Source of the DNA: Motiliproteus sp036960405
GTDB lineage: Bacteria; Pseudomonadota; Gammaproteobacteria; Pseudomonadales; Balneatricaceae
DNA length: 64,000 nt
Direction of reading: 5' to 3'
Assembly (NCBI GenBank): GCA_036960405.1
Contig: JBALWS010000004.1
Location: forward strand, 1 to 64,000
Made by a program: the position numbers and the translations under genes. Positions 16,591-25,341 of this stretch are shown piece after piece. How positions within the stretch are numbered: position 1 is the first letter of the stretch; every line of letters begins with the position of its first letter. Under the pieces are notes generated by a model. The model was not told the DNA's origin. It ran no database searches and saw only the letters and a program-made list of their open reading frames with translations.

Positions 16591-17373
16591 TTACCAATAG
16601 AATCCGATACCCAGCATCGGACCGTGCTGGGCGGCATTGTAGGCATAGCTGTTATCGCTGTAGTCAAACATCATATAGCGATAACCTCCAAAGACCGATC
16701 CCCATTCGTTGAAGCGATAATCTGCCATCAGGTTAAGATGAAACGCCGCGTTGTCCGACCCACCGTAGGCAATATCGCTACGACCAATAAAGGTCCAATT
16801 GTTAGCGATCGGAGCAAACACTCTGCCACCGACAAAGGCCTGGAACCATTCATCTCCACCGATCACCTTGCCAGGAAAAGGGCCGATACTGGTGATGGTG
16901 ACATCGATATCATGACTATTCCAGCGCAGCCCGCCGAGCACTTCCCAGCGAACATTATCAACGTCTGATAGCGTATAACCGGCACCGAATTCGGCCATCT
17001 CGACCTTGAAATCGATATCCGCATTGACCGGTATAGGACCAACACTGGTGCTCATGGAGGGATCAAGATTTACATGCTGGTATTCGGCAAACAGCACTAG
17101 ATCACCTTTCTTGGCTTCAAAATGCAGGGTAAAAAACGCATCCATGTTTTTTAGGACGTTATCTTGGAAATCCAAATTCAGATCGGCGGTGTTGCCATCT
17201 AGGGTCGCATCGCCGCCGATATTGATCCCCCACAGAAACAGCGGAGCGAGCATGAACTCCCACTCTTCGTCGCTGTTGGTTGCTTCCGCGTAGGCGGGTA
17301 GCGAGTTAAGAGTGAATGCTGAGGCAAAGATGGCCGCGCCAGCGATGTTTTTGACGGTAGCTGAAAGAGCCAT
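16591..17373 (-). CDS. Outer-membrane beta-barrel protein
   Basis: 260 residues from ATG 17373 (GGAG six bases upstream; the frame to 17415 lacks one). It has a signal peptide (MALSATVKNIAGAAIFASAF, cleaved after AYA). The rest is alternating amphipathic strands with aromatic girdles (EWEFMLAPLFLWGINIGGDA; FGGYRYMMFDYSDNSYAYNA), ending HGPMLGIGFYW. This resembles 8-stranded OmpW/OmpA-like barrels, and the repeated FxGGR and GYR segments are typical strands. Possible small porin or adhesin; no ligand can be assigned. Confidence 0.72.
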   Translation of the reverse strand: MALSATVKNIAGAAIFASAFTLNSLPAYAEATNSDEEWEFMLAPLFLWGINIGGDATLDGNTADLNLDFQDNVLKNMDAFFTLHFEAKKGDLVLFAEYQHVNLDPSMSTSVGPIPVNADIDFKVEMAEFGAGYTLSDVDNVRWEVLGGLRWNSHDIDVTITSIGPFPGKVIGGDEWFQAFVGGRVFAPIANNWTFIGRSDIAYGGSDNAAFHLNLMADYRFNEWGSVFGGYRYMMFDYSDNSYAYNAAQHGPMLGIGFYW

Positions 17374-17709
17374 AAGGTACTCCGTTTCAATCAATAATCC
17401 TGGATACTGCTTCACCGCGATGACGCCGCACCCTAGTCAGGTGATTTTTGATTATAGACCAGCGTTGTGTGCCGCTTACTTGGCGGCTATCTAGCTAATA
17501 ACTTTGGGATAGCTGTTGAGCGTAAAAAGAGAAACACGGTAGCGGGTGGGTTGACTGGGTTCGGAATATAAAGGGTTAACGAGACGGATTGACAGAAAAA
17601 ATGATAGGTGTGAGTTTTTGATAACAGGGCTTTTTTTCCTTCTATACTCGTAGCTGTGATGATTTACCGCTGAAACCGGCACCGCAATAATCGAGATGCG
17701 AGAAGCGCT

Positions 17710-18843
17710 ATGCAAGCAGACGAGTCCCAGCCCCATAAAATTCTCTCCAAGGAACTGACCGACGTGCTGATCCGGGTCGGCGTCGTGGCCATCTTGGTTT
17801 ACTGGTGCCTAGTCGTGGTCGGGCCGTTTGTCGGGGTACTGCTGTGGGCGCTGATCCTGGCGATGACGCTTTACCCGCTGCACCAGAGGCTCGCCAACCG
17901 TATTGGTGGGGCTCAGGGGCGCGCGGCCACATTGGTCGTTCTGTCGGGGTGGTTGTTGATCGGTTTGCCGATAGTGCTGCTCGGCAGTTCGTTCGCCAGC
18001 CAGGTCCACGAGGTCCATGCTGCGTTCAGCAACAACACGGTTTCGGTGAATCCGCCCGCCTCGTCGGTCGCCGATTGGCCGCTGGTGGGCGAGAAGGTCT
18101 ACCAACTGTGGAGTGACGCAGCGCAAGATCTGCCCGCTCTACTCGAAAGGTTGCAGCCGCAGCTCGGTAACCTCTCCAAAGCATTGCTGTCGCAGGCGGC
18201 CAGTACGGCGGGTTCGGTAGCGCTATTTCTCGTCTCACTGGCCATCGCCGGGGTGATGATGGCCTACGGCGAGTCGGGCAGCCGGGCCATGCTGCGTATC
18301 CTACGCCGCTTGGCTGGGGAGGAGAAAGGGGCTAGCATGCACCGGCTCTCGACTGCGACCACGCGTTCGGTGGCAACGGGTGTGCTCGGCGTTGCGCTGA
18401 TCCAAGCGGTGCTGTTGGGGATCGGTTTTATCTGGGGAGGAGTGCCGGCAGCCGGCGTGTTAGCCGTGATCGCGCTGGTCCTCGGTATCGCCCAGGTGCC
18501 GGCACTGGTGGTATCGATACCGGCCATCGGCTACATCTGGTGGAGCTCTGGTGACGCCAGTCTGCACAACATCCTCGTCACCATCTATCTGCTGGTGGCC
18601 ACCCTTGCCGATAACGTGCTGAAACCGATGCTGCTAGGGCGCGGGGTCGATGCACCGATGCCGATTATTCTGATGGGCGCCATCGGAGGCATGATCTCTG
18701 CGGGCATCATCGGTCTGTTCGTCGGCGCGGTGGTGCTGGCTGTTGGCTACCAGCTGTTCATGGCGTGGACCGCCGAAGTTGACGCACCAGCTAACGCGCC
18801 GACGGTTCCGGCGGGCAATGAACAGACACCGAAGGCAAGTTGA
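17710..18843 (+). CDS. AI-2E family (PerM-type) membrane permease
   Basis: 377 residues and about seven or eight membrane spans, with the family's pattern: an N-terminal pair (VGVVAILVYWCLVVVGPFVG), a soluble amphipathic section (LPALLERLQPQLGNLSKALL) and a C-terminal bundle (LADNVLKPMLLGRGVDAPMP). The family includes TqsA, an AI-2 exporter, and Na+/H+ antiporters. First gene of a tightly packed five-gene operon; its TGA overlaps the TTG/ATG region of the outer-membrane factor. With an adaptor and an outer-membrane channel behind it, it could supply or assist an export path. The substrate is unknown. Confidence 0.85.
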   Translation: MQADESQPHKILSKELTDVLIRVGVVAILVYWCLVVVGPFVGVLLWALILAMTLYPLHQRLANRIGGAQGRAATLVVLSGWLLIGLPIVLLGSSFASQVHEVHAAFSNNTVSVNPPASSVADWPLVGEKVYQLWSDAAQDLPALLERLQPQLGNLSKALLSQAASTAGSVALFLVSLAIAGVMMAYGESGSRAMLRILRRLAGEEKGASMHRLSTATTRSVATGVLGVALIQAVLLGIGFIWGGVPAAGVLAVIALVLGIAQVPALVVSIPAIGYIWWSSGDASLHNILVTIYLLVATLADNVLKPMLLGRGVDAPMPIILMGAIGGMISAGIIGLFVGAVVLAVGYQLFMAWTAEVDAPANAPTVPAGNEQTPKAS

Positions 18844-20402
18844 CCGCGCGCGTGTTGCTACCCGACCATAACTCGATGCCACGCTGGCTGCTGCTTTGCT
18901 GCACCTTAGTGCTCGGAGCCTGCACCACGCTCGGTCCTGATTACCAGCAACCCGAGGTGGCATGGCTGGAGAAGTGGCGACCAACCAGCGCCTTGTCCGA
19001 ACCCGCCGCCAGCGAATGGGAACTGACTTTTTGGTGGCGGCTATTCGAAGATCCGGTGCTCAACCGTCTGATCGAGATGGCCCAGCAGGATAACCTGACG
19101 CTGCGCATTGCCGGTCTACGTATCTTGGAAAGCCGCGCCCTGCTAGGTATCGCAGGCAGCACGCTTTACCCTCAGCTACAGCAGGCTAACGGTGCGGTGG
19201 CTTACGTTAATCAGACCCAAGGTGGCAACAACGACAGCCTGGTCCGCTACCAAGTGGGGTTCGATCTTGCCTGGGAACTCGATTTCTGGGGCCGTTTTCA
19301 GCGTGGTATAGAAGCTGCTGACGCAGTCTATTTCACCTCTGTTGCCAACCAGCAGGACGTGCAGGTGCTGCTGGTCGCTCAGATAGCCGACCTGTACTTT
19401 GCCTTGCGCACCACCGAGCTGCGCATCGGCATAGCGCGCCAGAATGCGACCATTCAAAAACGCAGCCTACAGATTACCGAGCGACTATTTGCCAGCGGCT
19501 CGAATTCTGAGCTCGATGTGCAGCAGGCCAAGACCCAGTATCTCTCGACGCTGTCGACCATCCCTCAATTAGAGGTCGCACTGGTGCAGCTGCGCAACGG
19601 CCTCGGTGTGCTGCTGGGTCGCCCGCCGGGGGCGTTGCCTGAATTGGTTGAACCGCTCGAACGGTTGCCCGACATCGGTCTGGCTTCGGTGCGCGACATG
19701 CCCGCCAGTTTGTTGCTGCGCAGGCCTGATGTCCGCGTGGCGGCATGGCAGGTCGCCGCACAGTCGGCCCAGATCGGCATCGCCGAGGCGGATTTCTACC
19801 TATCGATCACGCTCCTCGGTTCGCTGGGTTGGTCGGGCAGTTCGCTCAGCGGCAGCTCCGACGTCACCACTCTAGGAGTCGGTCCGGCGTTATCGTGGAA
19901 CCTGTTCGATCATGGCCGCATCAGCAACAATGTGCGGGTGCAGGATGCCCGGCTGCAGCAACTGATCGAGGCCTATCAGCAGAAGGTGCTACAGGCTGCA
20001 CGCGAGATCGACGATGCGCTGATCAGTATCGTCAAGAGTAACGAGCAGCAGCAGATTCTGGACGACAGTGTAGTGGCCTCGCGGCGCGCGCTGGAGCTGG
20101 CTAATTCGCGTTACCGCGAAGGCTACGCCGATTTCCAGCGCGTGCTCGATTCACAACGTGCGGTGGCGTCTCAGGAGGAGCGCAACCTGCTCAATCAGGG
20201 CAGTCATGTCAGCTCCGTGATCGCGCTTTATAAAGCCCTCGGTGGTGGCTGGTCTGATAGGCCTATGGCCGAATTGATCCCTGCGGAGGTGCGCCAGACC
20301 ATGCGCCAGCGCACCGACTGGGGCGATCTGCTGACCACACCGCTGCCCGAAGGCAGTGCCTCCGATTCACCTCCCGCGACTAAGGCTGCTGCTGATGAGT
20401 GA
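18840..20402 (+). CDS. Outer-membrane efflux factor (TolC/NodT-like lipoprotein)
   Basis: 520 residues from TTG 18840, which has AAGG upstream and overlaps the permease stop; ATG 18876 is an alternative that begins right at the signal. The lipobox is TLVLGAC (Cys28). The mature protein has the duplicated OEP structure of the NodT/OprM type: GPDYQQPEV at the start, NLTLRIAGLRILESRALLG helices, FDLAWELDFWGRFQRGIEAA in the first repeat and GPALSWNLFDHGRISNNVRV in the second. It should form a trimeric channel for the adaptor encoded next. High confidence. Confidence 0.93.
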   Translation: MTARVLLPDHNSMPRWLLLCCTLVLGACTTLGPDYQQPEVAWLEKWRPTSALSEPAASEWELTFWWRLFEDPVLNRLIEMAQQDNLTLRIAGLRILESRALLGIAGSTLYPQLQQANGAVAYVNQTQGGNNDSLVRYQVGFDLAWELDFWGRFQRGIEAADAVYFTSVANQQDVQVLLVAQIADLYFALRTTELRIGIARQNATIQKRSLQITERLFASGSNSELDVQQAKTQYLSTLSTIPQLEVALVQLRNGLGVLLGRPPGALPELVEPLERLPDIGLASVRDMPASLLLRRPDVRVAAWQVAAQSAQIGIAEADFYLSITLLGSLGWSGSSLSGSSDVTTLGVGPALSWNLFDHGRISNNVRVQDARLQQLIEAYQQKVLQAAREIDDALISIVKSNEQQQILDDSVVASRRALELANSRYREGYADFQRVLDSQRAVASQEERNLLNQGSHVSSVIALYKALGGGWSDRPMAELIPAEVRQTMRQRTDWGDLLTTPLPEGSASDSPPATKAAADE

Positions 20403-21585
20403 ACGCCCTCCTATTACCGAAGATGACAGCTCACAGACCGCCCCGGAAGCGGAGACAAATCCTATCGAGACCGCTGCTGCGCCGGACACTGCGCCAGATG
20501 GCGACAGCGCCGCACGCTCGGTCAACCGCGGCGCCCTGTTGATCTTGCTGGTGATTGTGCTGAGTATGGTTTGGTATCTGCTTGCCGATCGTTTTACGCC
20601 TTATACCCGCCAAGCGCGGTTGCAGGGTTTTGTGGTCGGTGTTGCACCTGAGGTAGCCGGGGTCGTCAAAGCGGTTCAGGTGAATAACGACGAAGAGGTC
20701 GCCGCCGGCCAGCCGCTGTTCCTGATCGACCCTGCCTCGTACCAGATAGCGCTGGAGCGCGCCGAGTCCGATTTCGAGAGTGCCCAGCGTCAAGTCGGGG
20801 CTGGCGGGGCGGCGGTCGATGCGGCTCGGGCTCAGCTACGTGCTGCACTGGCTAACCGTGACAAGGCGCAGAAGGATGCCGAGCGACTGGAGCGGCTTTA
20901 CCGGCAAGACCCGGGGGCCATCTCGGTACGCCGGCTGGAAGTGGCGCAGGCTTCCTACGCGGCTGCGAGAGCGCAGGTCGATGCTGCCAAGGCGGATATC
21001 CAGCGCGCCATCGAACAGATGGGCGGCGATGAGGAGGACAACGCGATCCTCAAGACCAGCTTGAGTGCACTCGAAAAGGCGCGGCTCGATCTCGACAGGA
21101 CAGTCGTCAGAGCGCCTGCTCGTGGGGTGGTGACCGACCTGCGCGCTGATATCGGTCGTTTCGCCGGAACCGGCAGCCCGGTGGTGACGTTGATTGCGAT
21201 CCAAGACGTCTGGATCAACGCCGAGTTTACCGAGAATAACCTTGGCCACCTCGAATCGGGCAGCCCGGTAGAGATTATCTTCGACGCGCTGCCGGGGGAG
21301 GTTTTAAGCGGCGAGGTGCGTAGCATCGGCCTCGGGGTTAGCGCCGGGCAGGTGCCTGCCCCCGGTACCCTGCCAACGCTTCAAAACAACCGTGACTGGT
21401 TGCGCCAGGCTCAGCGCTTCCCGGTGGTGATCGGCTTCGACATCGGGCAAAACCCACAACTACGCCGGCAGGTCCGTATCGGCGGTCAAGCCTCAGTCAT
21501 CGCCTACACCGGCGAGCAGCCGCTGCTCGATATGCTGGGTCGCGGCTACATCCGCCTGCTTAGTTGGCTCTCCTATGCGTATTGA
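20395..21585 (+). CDS. HlyD/EmrA-family membrane-fusion (adaptor) protein
   Basis: 396 residues from ATG 20395, overlapping the previous stop by 8 bases. The acidic cytoplasmic N-terminus is followed by one membrane span (ALLILLVIVLSMVWYLL, ~residues 45-62), a lipoyl-type half motif (GFVVGVAPEVAGVVKAVQVN), a helical hairpin rich in Ala/Glu/Gln, the second lipoyl half (TVVRAPARGVVTDLRADIG) and a beta-barrel (VWINAEFTENNLGHLESG). This is the EmrA-like layout. Its partner inner-membrane pump is not an MFS or RND protein here; the DUF2955 protein next door is the likely candidate. Confidence 0.93.
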   Translation: MSERPPITEDDSSQTAPEAETNPIETAAAPDTAPDGDSAARSVNRGALLILLVIVLSMVWYLLADRFTPYTRQARLQGFVVGVAPEVAGVVKAVQVNNDEEVAAGQPLFLIDPASYQIALERAESDFESAQRQVGAGGAAVDAARAQLRAALANRDKAQKDAERLERLYRQDPGAISVRRLEVAQASYAAARAQVDAAKADIQRAIEQMGGDEEDNAILKTSLSALEKARLDLDRTVVRAPARGVVTDLRADIGRFAGTGSPVVTLIAIQDVWINAEFTENNLGHLESGSPVEIIFDALPGEVLSGEVRSIGLGVSAGQVPAPGTLPTLQNNRDWLRQAQRFPVVIGFDIGQNPQLRRQVRIGGQASVIAYTGEQPLLDMLGRGYIRLLSWLSYAY

Positions 21586-21600
21586 TCGTGGGATAACAGC

Positions 21601-22644
21601 ATGACTCTGCAGGCGCGGCGCGTGTTTCGGTTGAGTCTGACGGTGGCGTTGTCACTGCTGTTTGGTTACCTGCTGCCGATGGCGCTGCCATTTCTGCCTC
21701 CGGTGTTTGCGTTGATGCTCGGTGCTAAGCCAGGGCCAGCGATGGGCTTCAAGGCGTTGATTGGTCTGTCTGTGCTGGTGCTTATCACCACCAGCCTAGG
21801 CATCCTGCTGATTCCTCTGTTGCTCGACTACTCGATGCCGGCGCTGATGATCGTCGCGTTGGGGGTGTTCCTGAGTCTCTACGTGAGCGTCAACCTCGGC
21901 AAGGGCTTGGTGGGCGCGTTCCTGACCATCGGTATCATGATGATCTCGGCAGCCGGGACGGTCAGCGATCAACTCGCCACCACTGTTATTCAGGACCTGC
22001 TGCTCGCCATCGCAGTAGCGATCGTTTGCCAGTGGTTGGTCTACCCGCTGTTTCCCGAAGATAACCTGCCCGCGCAGCCGCCGACCGAGCCCGTTAGTAG
22101 CGCCGAACAGTCCTCTTGGATCGCCCTGCGCGGTACCTTGATCGTGTTTCCGGTCTACTTGTTGGCGTTGACCAATCCGACCGCCTATCTGCCGATCATC
22201 ATGAAGTCGGTGGGGCTGGTACAGCAGGGCTCGATGATCGATGCTCGCAGCGCTGGCCGTGAGCTGCTCGGTTCGACGTTGCTGGCAGGGCTGCTCGCGG
22301 TGTTGTTCTGGGTGTTACTGAAGCTTGCTCCGAACCTGTGGAGCTACTTCTGGTTGATGTTGCTACTGATGGTGTTCGCCGCCGCGCGGCTGTATCGGGT
22401 GGTATCGACGCGCTACCCGCCATCATTCTGGATCAATACGCTGGCGACGATGCTGATTCTGCTCGGCCCGGCAGTGCAGGACAGCGCTAACGGCAAGGAT
22501 GTGATGACCGCCTTCGCGGTACGGATGAGCCTGTTTATCGCCGTGACGCTGTACGCTTGGCTGGCGATCTACCTATTGGAAAGCTGGCGTCAGCGCCGCA
22601 TGAGACCGCCGCGCGCCGAAGCCTCGGCGATGGAGGTAATGTGA
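21601..22644 (+). CDS. DUF2955 (FUSC-like) inner-membrane protein
   Basis: 347 residues with roughly ten membrane spans in two halves, each starting with an Arg/Ser-rich cap. The first half opens RRVFRLSLTVALSLLFGYLL and has PFLPPVFALMLG; the second has ALTNPTAYLPIIMKSVGLVQ. The pattern is that of the DUF2955 family, related to aromatic-acid-exporter/FUSC permeases. Sitting behind an EmrA-type adaptor and an outer-membrane factor, it is likely the inner-membrane pump or channel of the system. GGGA lies seven bases before the ATG. Substrate unknown. Confidence 0.82.
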   Translation: MTLQARRVFRLSLTVALSLLFGYLLPMALPFLPPVFALMLGAKPGPAMGFKALIGLSVLVLITTSLGILLIPLLLDYSMPALMIVALGVFLSLYVSVNLGKGLVGAFLTIGIMMISAAGTVSDQLATTVIQDLLLAIAVAIVCQWLVYPLFPEDNLPAQPPTEPVSSAEQSSWIALRGTLIVFPVYLLALTNPTAYLPIIMKSVGLVQQGSMIDARSAGRELLGSTLLAGLLAVLFWVLLKLAPNLWSYFWLMLLLMVFAAARLYRVVSTRYPPSFWINTLATMLILLGPAVQDSANGKDVMTAFAVRMSLFIAVTLYAWLAIYLLESWRQRRMRPPRAEASAMEVM

Positions 22645-23078
22645 TGCTTGGAAACCTATTTCTCGGCCTGACGACGATGGTTATCTGCCTGTTGTTGCAG
22701 ACCTGGTTGGTGGTCGCAGCGATGCGCTACTACATCCGCCACGAGCACGACATCAAGAGCCCCGCGTTCTTTTCTAGCCTGGCGGTGTTGTCGAGCGTGA
22801 TGCTGATTCTGGTGTTTGGCAACCTGATACAGGTGGCGATCTGGGGGCTGCTGTTTGTTTGGCTGGGCGAGTTTGCCACGTTCGCCGAGGCGTTTTACCA
22901 CTCGATGGTTAATTTCGCCACGCTGGGTTACGGCGATTTTGTGATGTCCGAACAGCACAAACTACTTGGGCCGCTTGAGTCGGTAAATGGCGTGCTGATG
23001 ATCGGCGTCTCGTCGGCGATGCTGCTCACCGCGCTGCAGGACGCGATGAAAAAGTCCATCGAAGCGCGGCGCCAGTGA
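22644..23078 (+). CDS. Two-span ion-channel protein with K+ selectivity filter
   Basis: 144 residues from ATG 22644, which overlaps the previous TGA (TGATG). Membrane spans at the N-terminus and at about 44-70, a pore helix (FAEAFYHSMVNFATLGYGDF) carrying the TLGYGD filter, and a final span (VNGVLMIGVSSAMLLTALQD). There is no cytoplasmic RCK domain. A small pore protein as the last gene of an export operon is unusual; it may balance charge or sense membrane potential. Strong call for the channel domain, open for the role. Confidence 0.85.
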   Translation: MLGNLFLGLTTMVICLLLQTWLVVAAMRYYIRHEHDIKSPAFFSSLAVLSSVMLILVFGNLIQVAIWGLLFVWLGEFATFAEAFYHSMVNFATLGYGDFVMSEQHKLLGPLESVNGVLMIGVSSAMLLTALQDAMKKSIEARRQ

Positions 23079-23358
23079 GCATTGGTATCGTTAGACTAAA
23101 CGCGGCAGGGTAAAATTGATCGATATAGGTATAAAACCACCATCGGCAACTAATTGATCGACTTGCGAAAAGTACGCTGGGTAATGGCTAAGTTTTCCCA
23201 GACCAGCCGCTAATTATGCAGCTGAGTAGTCAATCAACAACAGCGGTTGGCACGCCGCAAGACATCCCTACCTCCATTCGCAGACGCCTCATTGCCGAGT
23301 GATGCTTAGCGGTTTGACCAAGCATCATTTCCAACCCCTTATTCAATGAGACCCGCTC

Positions 23359-24249
23359 CTACAAATTACCAGCTGCCCAATCAGTAAAGCTTGTAGGGAT
23401 TCTCCCCGCCACTTTCTGTTCAAGCAAAATGTCCTGCTCATTAAACTGGCCACCTAGATAGCTATGCGCTTGAAAGTAACCAAACATCTGGGCTAGCTCA
23501 GCGGCACCGGGGAAGAAGTTGGCAAACAGTTCGGCCGGTACCTCCTGGTAGCTGTAATGCTTACCCTGTTGTTCTAGCGTTGCGACAATCTCATCAAAGC
23601 TCAATAAATCCCCGACAACGGGCAGGTATTGCCCCTGTCCCGCCAAGTTCGGGTTGGCAAAAGCACCCGTCACGGCATCGCCTAACTCACTGATATCCAC
23701 CATATGGATACTCTTGCTGTCGCGTGCAATCGGCAACACCCAGCCAGTGGTTCCATCTTGTTGGGCTTGCGGTGCCAGGTTGGTTAAAAAGTTCTGGTAA
23801 AAGAAGGCTGCGACGACAAAGGAGTGATGTTTAAACCCCGCCGCTTTTACTAGCTCATCAACGGCGGATTTGTCGGTAAAGTGGGGCACATCGTATCTGC
23901 CACTGCTAATGCCTTTTACATCTGGAAGCGTCGACCAGACGATGTGTTCAACCCCTGCAGCTTTGGCTGCGTTGATGGCATTCTTTGCTTGATCGATTTC
24001 GTCGGTTCCTTGCTCCCAAAAATTGGTCACTACAAAGACGCCATAGGCGTCCTCGAAGGCGGTATGTAGGGTTGCGACATCGTTTAGGTCGCCCACAGTC
24101 ACTTGGTCAGCTTGTCCTGTGTAGTGATCAGGATTACGGGTTAACGCCCGTACGATAAAGTCGGTGTTCGCTTTCAGCGAGTTAACGACGCCTCTGCCCT
24201 GCTGACCGGTTGCACCCACGACGACGATCGTTTTCTTTGAGTTTTGCAT
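23359..24249 (-). CDS. NmrA-like NAD(P)-binding protein
   Basis: 296 residues from ATG 24249 (GGAG six bases upstream). The Rossmann fold starts TIVVVGATGQQGRGVVNSL, with the family's DLNDVATLHTAFEDAYGVFV and VEHIVWSTLPDVKGISSGRY segments. This is the NmrA/HSCARG branch of atypical short-chain dehydrogenases, which bind NAD(P) and often sense redox state instead of catalysing. It is divergent from a LysR-type regulator 107 bp away, which probably controls it. Confidence 0.85.
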   Translation of the reverse strand: MQNSKKTIVVVGATGQQGRGVVNSLKANTDFIVRALTRNPDHYTGQADQVTVGDLNDVATLHTAFEDAYGVFVVTNFWEQGTDEIDQAKNAINAAKAAGVEHIVWSTLPDVKGISSGRYDVPHFTDKSAVDELVKAAGFKHHSFVVAAFFYQNFLTNLAPQAQQDGTTGWVLPIARDSKSIHMVDISELGDAVTGAFANPNLAGQGQYLPVVGDLLSFDEIVATLEQQGKHYSYQEVPAELFANFFPGAAELAQMFGYFQAHSYLGGQFNEQDILLEQKVAGRIPTSFTDWAAGNL

Positions 24250-24356
24250 GATGGACTCCAATGCGTTCTATTAAACAACGGAGTCAGTGTATTGGTTTGA
24301 TATTCGGGCTTAAATAGCTATTATCGACACGGTATTGTTGCGTAAATGGGATAAAA

Positions 24357-25232
24357 ATGGATTTCGAGGGGATGAGGATCTTCGTGTCGATTGCTGACAC
24401 TGGGACGATAACCGGCGCGGCAGGGAAGCTGGGTTTGACCAAGTCGACCGTAAGCCGACGGCTGGCGGCCTATGAGCAGCAGCTGGGCACGAGCTTATTT
24501 CGTCGATCGACCCGCTTTATATCGCTGACCGATATTGGCAAACAGCATTATGATCGGGTCCGGGAGTTAATCCACGATGCCGAATTCGCCGTGGCGGATA
24601 TCACCAGCCTGCGCTCTGAACCCGCCGGACTGTTGCGAATTTCGGCCTCTATCTTAGGCGGACAAACCTTGCTTGCCCCGCTGGTTTGGCAGTTCAAGAA
24701 AAAGTACCCCAAGGTGAATGTTGAGCTGGTGATTACCGACGAGTATGTCGATCTGGTCCGTGACGGTATCGATTTCACCGTGCGAATGGGGACGTTGCAG
24801 GATTCGGAGCTGCTGGCGCGTCGCCTGGGCTCCGGTCAGCGGTCCATCGTTTCCAGCCCCCAGCTATTGGAGGCGTATTTTGTACCTCAGACCCTCGCCG
24901 AGCTAAAACGACTACCCGCCATCGTATCGAAACCCGGTAACCAGCTCTGGCGGTTCACCAGCGGCGAATCGGTGAGCGTCAACTGGGAGGTCAGCGCCGG
25001 CACCCTTCCGCTGGTATTGGATGCTTGCCTACAGGGCTTGGGCATCGCGCTGATTCCTGATCATTACTGCGAACCCTATATCGAACAAGGCGAGTTGATC
25101 CGCGTGCTAGCCGATTATGCCTTGCCAAGCGTCGACATCTCCCTCGTATACCCCCGGCTACAACATCAGAATCCTGCTGCTCGCGCTTTCCTGGCGGAGG
25201 TGCGCGAAGCATACAAACAGCCGATAATATAG
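24357..25232 (+). CDS. LysR-type transcriptional regulator
   Basis: 291 residues. Winged HTH at the N-terminus (FEGMRIFVSIADTGTITGAA, then GLTKSTVSRRLAAYEQQLGT), followed by a periplasmic-binding-protein-like effector domain from about residue 90 (LLRISASILGGQTLLAPLVW; GLGIALIPDHYC). It belongs to the AaeR/DsdC-like group of single-promoter LysR regulators that sit opposite a target gene, here the NmrA-like gene. The effector is unknown. Confidence 0.92.
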   Translation: MDFEGMRIFVSIADTGTITGAAGKLGLTKSTVSRRLAAYEQQLGTSLFRRSTRFISLTDIGKQHYDRVRELIHDAEFAVADITSLRSEPAGLLRISASILGGQTLLAPLVWQFKKKYPKVNVELVITDEYVDLVRDGIDFTVRMGTLQDSELLARRLGSGQRSIVSSPQLLEAYFVPQTLAELKRLPAIVSKPGNQLWRFTSGESVSVNWEVSAGTLPLVLDACLQGLGIALIPDHYCEPYIEQGELIRVLADYALPSVDISLVYPRLQHQNPAARAFLAEVREAYKQPII

Positions 25233-25341
25233 TGGCCTGCGGCTAAGATCTGGCGTCAAGTTGTGCCGGAGTAGTAGTGTTAGATCATGCTGTGTCCCGA
25301 CATAGACCCTGCGGTAACGCGTGCATCAGGTTCTCCTGCCA

